Part shown: one piece after another, positions 6,870 through 12,380 of the stretch
Layout of the letters: every line of letters starts with the position of its first letter
How positions within the stretch are numbered: position 1 is the stretch's first letter
Origin: an uncultured Collinsella sp.
Lineage (GTDB): Bacteria; Actinomycetota; Coriobacteriia; Coriobacteriales; Coriobacteriaceae
NCBI GenBank assembly: GCA_900545835.1
Contig: URBB01000060.1
Span: 1 to 12,380 of the forward strand
Direction: 5' to 3'
DNA: 12,380 nt
Program-made: the position numbers and the translations under genes
Notes under the pieces: generated by a model
Database searches by the model: none
What the model was told of the DNA's origin: nothing
The model's input: only the letters and a program-made list of their open reading frames with translations

Positions 6870-7349
6870 ATGGCCAAATCCATTCAACATAACGTGGCCT
6901 ACGTTGCCTGTGGAAGCGGTTGTGCCTCCGCAGGCGGCGACGCCCGCTGCAACGAAGGCTGCATTGGCTGTGGCGCCTGCGTCACGGCCTGCCCCCACGG
7001 CGCCATTGCGCTGGTCGATGGCATCGCCCGCGTGGATCGCTCAAAGTGCACGGGTTGTGGCCTGTGCGGCATGGCGTGCCCGCAGCGCGTGATCGCCTTC
7101 GTTCCTGGCTACCAGAATATCCTGGTGCGCTGCAACAACACCGATAAGGGCGCCATCGCCCGCAAGATCTGCGACACGAGCTGCATCGGTTGCGGTATGT
7201 GCGCCAAAAAGTGCCCTGCCGGCGCTATCCGCATCGAGGACAACTGCGCCCACATCGACGGCGCCGACTGCCTGTCGTGTGGTATGTGCGCCGTCGTGTG
7301 CCCGCATGGCGCCATCCACGACCGCACCGGCATCGCCGCCGGCGTGTAG
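6870..7349 (+). CDS. Polyferredoxin with four 4Fe-4S motifs (RnfB C-terminal-like)
   Basis: A 159-residue soluble protein with four complete CxxCxxCxxxCP motifs: Cys31/34/37/41, Cys60/63/66/70, Cys105/108/111/115 and Cys134/137/140/144. It therefore should bind four 4Fe-4S clusters. Six further cysteines (14, 18, 27, 88, 101, 126) make 22 in all; the first three precede motif 1 in a spacing reminiscent of the RnfB C-terminal region. The gene begins 11 bases after the ygfK stop and ends 12 bases before the hydroxylase gene, so translation is probably coupled; the ribosome binding site is only GGCGAG. It most likely wires electrons between the 2Fe-2S domain of the hydroxylase and YgfK, or to a general ferredoxin pool. 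No membrane segment or signal peptide is seen. Confidence 0.9.
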   Translation: MAKSIQHNVAYVACGSGCASAGGDARCNEGCIGCGACVTACPHGAIALVDGIARVDRSKCTGCGLCGMACPQRVIAFVPGYQNILVRCNNTDKGAIARKICDTSCIGCGMCAKKCPAGAIRIEDNCAHIDGADCLSCGMCAVVCPHGAIHDRTGIAAGV

Positions 7350-7361
7350 AGGGGAATCACC

Positions 7362-10139
7362 ATGGCACAGGAATTCACTTTTACCGTTAACGGCGTCGAG
7401 CGCACGACGACCCAAAACAAACCGTTGCTGCGTTTTCTGCGCGACGACCTGCACATTCACTCCGCCAAGGACGGCTGCTCCGAGGGCGCCTGCGGTACCT
7501 GCACCATCCACGTGGACGGTGCGGCCGTCAAGGCGTGCGTGCTGACCACCGCTCTTGCCGCCGGCCGCAACATCGTGACCGTCGAGGGCCTGCCCGAGGA
7601 CGTGCGCGAGGCCTTTGTGTACGCCTTTGGCGCCGTGGGCGCCGTGCAGTGCGGTTTTTGCATCCCCGGCATGGTCATGGCGGGTGCAGCGCTCATCGCC
7701 GAGGATCCCGAGCCCACCGAGGAGCAGATCAAGTACGCCATCCGCGGCAACGTCTGCCGTTGCACTGGCTACAAAAAGATCATCGAGGGCATTTCGCTGG
7801 CGGCCGCGGTGCTCCGCGGCGAAAAGCAGATCGACGAGGACTTGGAGCGCGGCGACGACTACGGCGTGGGCAAGCGCGCCTTCCGTATCGACGTGCGCAA
7901 GAAGGTGCTCGGCGAGGGTAAGTACCCCGACGACATCGACGAACTCGATCAGCCGGGCCTGACCTATGCCAGCGCCGTGCGCTCCAAGTACCCGCGCGCC
8001 CGCGTGCTCTCCATCGATACCTCCAAGGCCGAGGCCCTGCCCGGCGTGGTGGGCATTCTGCGCGCCGAGGACGTGCCAGTCAACCAGGTCGGCCACCTTA
8101 TCCAGGACTGGGACGTCATGATCGCCCAGGGCGATATCACCCGCTGCGTGGGTGACGCCATCGTGCTGGTGGTTGCCGAGGACGAGGCGACGCTCGAGAA
8201 GGCCAAGAAGCTCGTAAAGATCGATTACGAGCCGCTGGAGCCCGTGCGCAACATCGCCGAGGCCAAGGCCACCGACGCCCCACGCCTGCACGACAGCTTC
8301 TTTGCCTTTGGCAACACGGTGGAGCTCAAGGACAATGTATGCCAGAGCCGTCACGTGACGCGTGGCGACGCCGCCAAGGCACTGGCGGAGAGCGCGTTCA
8401 CCGTGACGCAGCGCTTTACCACGCCCTTTACCGAGCATGCCTTCTTGGAGCCCGAGTGCGCCGTCGCCTTCCCGTACAAGAACGGCGTCAAGGTGCAGTC
8501 GACCGATCAAGGTGCCTACGATACGCGCAAAGAGTGTGCCCACATGTTTGGCTGGGACAACGAGCCCGAGCGCGTGGTCGTCGAGACCATGCTCGTGGGC
8601 GGCGGCTTTGGCGGTAAAGAGGACGTGTCCATCCAGCATCTGGCCGCGCTCGCCGCATATAAGTTTCAGCGTCCTGTGAAGTGCAAGCTCACGCGTACCG
8701 AGTCGCTCGCTTTCCATCCCAAGCGCCATGCCATGGACGGCACCTTTACGCTGGGTTGCGACGCCGAGGGCAACTTTACCGGCCTGGACTGCGAGATCAA
8801 CTTCGATACCGGAGCCTACGCTTCGCTGTGCGGCCCGGTGCTCGAGCGCGCCTGCACGCATGCCGTCGGCCCCTACAAGTACCAGAACACCGACATTCGC
8901 GGTTTTGGCTACTACACCAACAATCCGCCCGCCGGTGCGTACCGTGGCTTTGGCGTCTGCCAGTCCGAGTTTGCGCTCGAGAGCTTGATTGACCTGCTGG
9001 CAGAGAAGGTCGGCCTGGATCCGTGGGAGATTCGCTACCGCAACGCCATCGAGCCGGGCGAGGTTTTGCCCAACGGCCAGATTGCCGACTGCTCCACGGC
9101 GCTGAAGGAGACGCTGCTCGAGGTCAAGGATGCCTACTATGCGCATCCCGGACATGCCGGTATCGCCTGCGCCATGAAGAACGCCGGCGTGGGCGTTGGC
9201 CTGCCCGATGCCGGCCGCTGCAAGATTCGCATCGAGGACGGCGTGGCTGTGGTCTATGCCGCCACGTCCGACATCGGCCAGGGCTGCAACACCGTCTTTT
9301 TGCAGGACGTTGCCGAGGCATGCGGCCTGCCGCTTCGCTGCATTGCCAACGGCGAGTGCTCCACCGAGAACGCTCCCGACTCCGGCACCACGTCTGGTTC
9401 GCGTCAGACGGTCGTGACCGGCGAGGCCGTGCGCGGTGCCGCCTTCCTGCTGCGCGATGCCATGCTTGACACCGAGGCCGGCAAGCCTGCGCCTACCGCC
9501 CCGGTGAGCGCGCATGGCGACGGCGTCAAGATCGAGTACGACGACGGTCGCGCCTATCAGCTGCGCACACAGGAACTCGTCGCCGGCCAGGGTATGCATC
9601 CTCAGGATCCCGCGGCAGCCATCAAGGCGCTCGAGGGATGTGAGTTTGGCTACGTGTACCTGGAGCCGACCGACAAGCTGGGTGCGGATGTTCCCAATCC
9701 CAAGAGCCACATCTGCTACGGCTTTGCCACGCATGTGGTCATTTTGGATGATGACGGCCGCGTGAGCGAGGTCTATGCCGCGCACGATTCCGGCAAGGTG
9801 GTCAACCCCATCTCCATCCAGGGTCAGATCGAAGGTGGCGTGCTCATGGGCATGGGCTATGCGCTTACCGAGGACTGGCCGCTCAAGGACTGCGTGCCCC
9901 AGGCAAGGTACGGCACGCTCGGGTTGTTCCGTGCGCCCGAGATTCCGGATATCCACGCCATTTACGTGGAGAAGGACGAGCTGCTGCCCGTGGCATACGG
10001 CGGCAAGGGCATCGGCGAGATCGCAACGATCCCCACGGCGCCCGCCGTGCAGAACGCCTACCGCACGTTTGACGGCAAGCTGCGTCCCGATCTGCCCATG
10101 GTGGATACGCCCTACAGCCGCGCCCGTCGCCGCGGGTAG
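7362..10139 (+). CDS. xdh: Selenium-dependent xanthine dehydrogenase-type molybdenum hydroxylase with fused 2Fe-2S domain
   Basis: 925 residues; AGAGGGGA lies about 6 bases before the ATG. Residues 1-165 form the double 2Fe-2S module: Cys39/44/47/59 (plant-type), then Cys97/100 and Cys132/134. The rest is the molybdopterin-binding part: GGGFGGKED at 413-421, GAYRGFG at 525-531, TSDIGQGCNTVF, and GKGIGE at 881-886 whose Glu886 is the expected catalytic base. No FAD domain separates the two modules, an architecture like Desulfovibrio aldehyde oxidoreductase. Glu420 and Arg496 (in VLERA) align with the substrate-binding Glu802 and Arg880 of bovine xanthine oxidase, which favours a purine substrate. 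Unlike E. coli XdhD, whose 2Fe-2S cysteines are lost, the cluster ligands here are intact. Labile selenium at the Mo site is inferred only from the ssnA/ygfK context; no selenocysteine codon is needed. Last gene before the terminator. Confidence 0.92.
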   Translation: MAQEFTFTVNGVERTTTQNKPLLRFLRDDLHIHSAKDGCSEGACGTCTIHVDGAAVKACVLTTALAAGRNIVTVEGLPEDVREAFVYAFGAVGAVQCGFCIPGMVMAGAALIAEDPEPTEEQIKYAIRGNVCRCTGYKKIIEGISLAAAVLRGEKQIDEDLERGDDYGVGKRAFRIDVRKKVLGEGKYPDDIDELDQPGLTYASAVRSKYPRARVLSIDTSKAEALPGVVGILRAEDVPVNQVGHLIQDWDVMIAQGDITRCVGDAIVLVVAEDEATLEKAKKLVKIDYEPLEPVRNIAEAKATDAPRLHDSFFAFGNTVELKDNVCQSRHVTRGDAAKALAESAFTVTQRFTTPFTEHAFLEPECAVAFPYKNGVKVQSTDQGAYDTRKECAHMFGWDNEPERVVVETMLVGGGFGGKEDVSIQHLAALAAYKFQRPVKCKLTRTESLAFHPKRHAMDGTFTLGCDAEGNFTGLDCEINFDTGAYASLCGPVLERACTHAVGPYKYQNTDIRGFGYYTNNPPAGAYRGFGVCQSEFALESLIDLLAEKVGLDPWEIRYRNAIEPGEVLPNGQIADCSTALKETLLEVKDAYYAHPGHAGIACAMKNAGVGVGLPDAGRCKIRIEDGVAVVYAATSDIGQGCNTVFLQDVAEACGLPLRCIANGECSTENAPDSGTTSGSRQTVVTGEAVRGAAFLLRDAMLDTEAGKPAPTAPVSAHGDGVKIEYDDGRAYQLRTQELVAGQGMHPQDPAAAIKALEGCEFGYVYLEPTDKLGADVPNPKSHICYGFATHVVILDDDGRVSEVYAAHDSGKVVNPISIQGQIEGGVLMGMGYALTEDWPLKDCVPQARYGTLGLFRAPEIPDIHAIYVEKDELLPVAYGGKGIGEIATIPTAPAVQNAYRTFDGKLRPDLPMVDTPYSRARRRG

Positions 10140-10208
10140 GGTAGAGCGTGGACAGCCATTGTTGACGGGCAGTTCGCGCTCAGCATCAACTACATACGCT
10201 GCGCCTTT

Positions 10209-10244
10209 GGCCCCGGCTCCATCGCGAGTCGGGGCCTTTTGTTT
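10209..10244 (+). terminator. Intrinsic terminator of the purine operon
   Basis: An 11-bp stem (GGCCCCGGCTC, 10209-10219, with GAGTCGGGGCC, 10226-10236, including one G-U pair) closes a CATCGC loop and is followed directly by TTTTGTTT. It lies 70 bases after the hydroxylase stop. This is the only classical factor-independent terminator in the window and marks the end of the five-gene transcript. Confidence 0.92.
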
Positions 10245-10248
10245 GGAG

Positions 10249-10358
10249 CGGAAACTGCGTCCCGGAATTGCCACTCGGAATGGGACGCGCTTTCCGGATG
10301 GCATGTTTGGCGGAAACTACGGCCCAGTTTCTGGCTCCAGAACGGGATACATTTTCCG
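10249..10358. repeat. Two tandem REP-like hairpins built from four copies of one motif
   Basis: Four 20-base segments share CGGAAA, six variable bases, then CCC: plus strand at 10249-10268 and 10311-10330, minus strand at 10296-10277 and 10358-10339. The consensus is about CGGAAANTGCGTCCC. Copies alternate in direction, so copies 1-2 and copies 3-4 each fold as an imperfect hairpin; the second is reinforced by TTCTGG/CCAGAA (10329-10342). This is the layout of REP/BIME-type or small MITE-type repeats, placed just after an operon terminator. Whether it recurs in the genome cannot be seen here. Nothing else recognisable lies in the 10140-10208 stretch before the terminator. Confidence 0.6.
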
Positions 10359-10411
10359 GAACGGTCCACGTGCGGGGGTGTACCTCCCCTTTTCGTGCTC
10401 CGCTTGTCGAA

Positions 10412-10467
10412 TTACGTTATAGCTAGACATATTATAGGAAGGTATAATATAGCTAGCTATAACGTAA
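10412..10467. promoter_or_regulatory. 56-bp near-perfect AT-rich palindrome in front of the ATPase gene
   Basis: Two 25-base arms (10412-10436 and 10443-10467) match as inverted repeats at 23 of 25 positions around the loop GGAAGG. The outer 15 bases (TTACGTTATAGCTAG and its complement) and the inner 8 (ATATTATA/TATAATAT) are perfect. TATAAT occurs at 10443-10448 on the plus strand and symmetrically at 10436-10431 on the minus strand, so -10 elements lie inside the palindrome facing outward, though no strong -35 is visible. The right arm ends two bases before the ribosome binding site of the following gene. It is most likely promoter plus operator for that gene. Confidence 0.65.
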
Positions 10468-10482
10468 AGGAAGGATGGCCCT

Positions 10483-11862
10483 ATGTTTATCGGAAGAACA
10501 GCGGAAATGTCCGAGCTCAATCGACTGTATGGCACGGGCTCCTTTGAGATGCCTGTGATTTACGGCCGCCGTCGCGTGGGCAAAACGCGTCTTATCACAG
10601 AGTTCATCCAAGGCAAGAAGGCTATTTACTTTCAAGCTCGTCGTACCAATGCAGAGGCAAACCTGCATGGCTTTAGCCAGGCGATACTTGCAGGCTCGGT
10701 TGGTGCTGCAGGCGTGTCGTTTCGTAGTCTTGACGAAGCGTTCGATGTATTGGCCACCATGGCTCGCGCGGAACGTTTGATTGTCGTGATTGACGAGTAT
10801 CCCTATCTCGCCCAATCGAATCCCGAGATCAGCTCGTTGCTGCAAGACAAGATTGATCACCTGTACAAAGAGACCAGGCTCATGCTTATCCTGTGCGGGT
10901 CGTCGCTTTCGTTCATGGAAGAGCAGGTGCTGGGCTACGAGAGTCCGCTATACGGTAGGCGTACGGCCCAGTTTAAGATCATGCCGCTCGATTTTACGAC
11001 GACCCTCGGCCTGTGGCAGGGCATGAGTCGCGAAGACGCTGCGGTTTGCTACGGCATGACGGGCGGCATTCCTGCATATATCGAGAAAGTCGATCCTGTC
11101 GCACCGCTCAAGGACAACATCAAACGTCTTTTTCTTACTCCTACGGGCTATCTCTTTGAGGAGCCGAGTAACCTGCTATTGCAAGAGTGCCGCAATCCCG
11201 AGCAATATGATGCGATCGTGCAAGCAATTGCTCAGGGGCGCTCGAAGATCTCGGAGATTGCGAGCTCTACGGGAATCCCTGCGAGCAACGTAAAGAGCTA
11301 TGTGGATAAGCTGGCGTCGCTTGGGATTGTCGAGCGCGAGCTGCCCCTAAACGAGACGAGCAATAAGCGAGCCGTGTATCTGCTGAGCGACCAGATGTTT
11401 AGGTTCTGGTATAAGTTTGTGCCGCAGAACATTGGGCTGATTCAAAACGATATGGCCGAGATGGCGTATGAGCGCATTGAGCCGCACGTATCGGATTACA
11501 TGGGTACGGTCTTTGAGCTTATATGCAGACAATACGTGTACGAACTCGCGCGCGCGGGCCAGCTCGATGTGGTTCCGGCGAGCGTCGGGCGCTGGTGGGG
11601 GACGGACAATCGCACACATACGCAGGAAGAAATCGACTTGATTGTTGACGATGGCGAGGGCACTGCGCTGTTTGCGGAGTGCAAATGGCGCAATGAACCG
11701 GTAGGCGAGGATGTTCTGGAAAAGCTCGTGTACCGAAGCGAGCTCTTTAGGCGGCAGCATAAAAGCTATGCACTATTCTCAAAAAGCGGCTTTACGCAGG
11801 GATGTCGGGATGCCGCGGAGAGCAGGGGAGACGTCAAGCTGATCTCGTTTGCCGAGATGTGA
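10483..11862 (+). CDS. AAA-type ATPase with DUF234 C-terminal domain (archaeal-ATPase-like family)
   Basis: 459 residues from ATG 10483, with GGAAGGA 7 bases upstream. Walker A is GRRRVGKT at 28-35 after the typical MFIGRTAEM opening; Walker B is LIVVIDE ending at Asp104-Glu105; a sensor-like LILCGSSLSFM follows at 135-145. Residues about 245-285 look like a winged helix (IASSTGIPASNVKSYVDKL). The C-terminal part resembles DUF234, with a PD-(D/E)XK nuclease pattern: Glu345, Asp385 in EEIDLIVDD, and Glu399-x-Lys401 in FAECKWR. Such proteins are widespread in gut bacteria and archaea, often many copies per genome, and their function is unknown; defence, mobile-element or regulatory roles have been suggested. 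Codon use looks somewhat less GC-rich than the purine operon, compatible with separate origin. The palindrome just upstream suggests autoregulation through the winged helix. Confidence 0.88.
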   Translation: MFIGRTAEMSELNRLYGTGSFEMPVIYGRRRVGKTRLITEFIQGKKAIYFQARRTNAEANLHGFSQAILAGSVGAAGVSFRSLDEAFDVLATMARAERLIVVIDEYPYLAQSNPEISSLLQDKIDHLYKETRLMLILCGSSLSFMEEQVLGYESPLYGRRTAQFKIMPLDFTTTLGLWQGMSREDAAVCYGMTGGIPAYIEKVDPVAPLKDNIKRLFLTPTGYLFEEPSNLLLQECRNPEQYDAIVQAIAQGRSKISEIASSTGIPASNVKSYVDKLASLGIVERELPLNETSNKRAVYLLSDQMFRFWYKFVPQNIGLIQNDMAEMAYERIEPHVSDYMGTVFELICRQYVYELARAGQLDVVPASVGRWWGTDNRTHTQEEIDLIVDDGEGTALFAECKWRNEPVGEDVLEKLVYRSELFRRQHKSYALFSKSGFTQGCRDAAESRGDVKLISFAEM

Positions 11863-11959
11863 GGGGCCACCCTGTGTTTGTGTCCGCACGGGCAGCTACG
11901 CTTACTGTGATGTGACCGTTCGAGGAACGAGCGACAAGCAAAGGAGAAAGGCCCTAACC

Positions 11960-12333
11960 GTGTCAGCTGAAAAGACGCCGGGTATCTCGGCTATCGATAC
12001 GACGAACTTTGCGCGCCAGATTGTGCTGGACTTTGAGTTTGCGCCGGTGCCAAAACAGCGCCAGCGACGTGGGCTGCGCAACGAGATTATCGAGGTCGGC
12101 GCCGTCAAGCTCGATTACCACGGCAACGTTATGGGCGAGTTCTCGCAGTTTGTGCAGACGGAATTTACCGAAGGCGTTGCGTTTCCCGTCCGCGAGCTCA
12201 CAGGGATATCGGCCGTGGACACCGCGATGGCCGACCCGCTCTACATGGTGATCAAAAGGCTCAGCGATTGGATCGGTCGCTACTCCGCTCAGATAGTTTG
12301 CTGGAGCGGGACGGATCGTCGACAGCTTTTGAC
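11960..12333 (+). CDS. DEDDh-type 3'-5' exonuclease (ERI-1/KapD-like), N-terminal part cut by contig end
   Basis: About 124 residues are readable. The GTG start at 11960 is chosen because GAAAGG lies 8 bases upstream (with AGGAG slightly further) and no better in-frame start is seen. The protein opens VSAEKTPGISAIDTTNFARQ; the first exonuclease motif is VLDFEFAP (Asp-x-Glu metal ligands), followed by NEIIEVGAVKLD, LTGIS and a CWSGTDRRQLL segment that fits the second acidic motif region. This pattern is typical of ERI-1-like exonucleases acting on RNA or DNA 3' ends. The C-terminal third with the final His/Asp motif is missing because biological sequence stops at 12333; the frame then reads open through adapter. 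It follows the ATPase gene after 97 bases without a visible terminator. Confidence 0.85.
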
Positions 12334-12380
12334 CTGTCTCTTATACACATCTCCGAGCCCACGAGACCGGAGCCTATCTC
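12334..12380. other. Illumina Nextera adapter sequence (artefact, not genomic)
   Basis: Bases 12334-12352 are exactly the Tn5 mosaic end CTGTCTCTTATACACATCT used in Nextera libraries. They are followed by CCGAGCCCACGAGAC (12353-12367), the read-2 side adapter, then an 8-base index slot CGGAGCCT (12368-12375), and ATCTC, the beginning of the P7 flank. The order and spacing match library read-through into the adapter at a contig end. Any protein predicted across it gains a false tail reading CLLYTSPSPRDRS. Confidence 0.98.

Noticed and set aside
7041..10304. Long minus-strand open frame of about 1087 codons opposite the hydroxylase gene
   Set aside because: Same codon-bias shadow; it crosses two real genes and the intrinsic terminator and shows no recognisable domain.
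10370..10396. GGGGG/CCCC stem followed by TTTT as a second terminator
   Set aside because: Only four Watson-Crick pairs plus one wobble with a short T run; too weak to call next to the strong terminator upstream.
1..12333. CRISPR arrays, tRNA or rRNA genes
   Set aside because: No regularly spaced direct repeats, cloverleaf or conserved rRNA segments were seen on either strand.
12334..12352. Tn5 mosaic end as a sign of a natural transposon
   Set aside because: It is followed exactly by Nextera adapter and index sequence at the window end, so it is a library artefact.

Overview
The window is GC-rich DNA with tightly packed genes. It most resembles a gut anaerobe of the actinobacterial class Coriobacteriia, such as Collinsella. 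That placement is an inference from base composition, codon choice and gene content; no rRNA or other marker gene is present. The last 47 bases are not biological. They are Illumina Nextera adapter sequence, so the window ends at a real contig end.

Layout: Bases 1-411 hold the N-terminal half of a YheO/DauR-like PAS-domain regulator on the minus strand. A 352-bp AT-rich divergent spacer (412-763) follows. It carries a promoter with a Fur-box-like site and a pair of inverted 15-bp sites. Then five plus-strand genes run to a strong intrinsic terminator at 10209-10244: an NCS2 xanthine/urate-type permease, an SsnA amidohydrolase, the large flavin/iron-sulfur protein YgfK, a four-cluster polyferredoxin, and a molybdenum hydroxylase with a fused 2Fe-2S domain (selenium-dependent xanthine dehydrogenase type). 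Structured spacers precede ssnA and ygfK; neither contains a U-tract terminator, so one long transcript is plausible.

How they fit together: ssnA, ygfK and this type of xanthine dehydrogenase are the conserved core of the cluster linked to labile-selenium molybdenum hydroxylases and to anaerobic purine/uric-acid breakdown in gut bacteria. The permease would import the purine, the hydroxylase would oxidise or reduce it at the Mo site, and electrons would pass through 2Fe-2S centres and the polyferredoxin to the flavins of YgfK and NAD(P)H. The separate FAD subunit (YgfM) known from E. coli is absent from the operon here, and the polyferredoxin sits between ygfK and the hydroxylase gene. SsnA's reaction is not established.

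Downstream of the terminator lies unrelated DNA: two tandem REP-like hairpins (10249-10358), a 56-bp AT-rich near-perfect palindrome (10412-10467), a DUF234-type ATPase with a probable PD-(D/E)XK domain (10483-11862), and the start of a DEDDh 3'-5' exonuclease (from 11960) that reads open into the adapter.

The most notable non-coding signals are the large palindrome, the REP-like pair, the Fur-like box inside the operon promoter, and the structured leader of ssnA.
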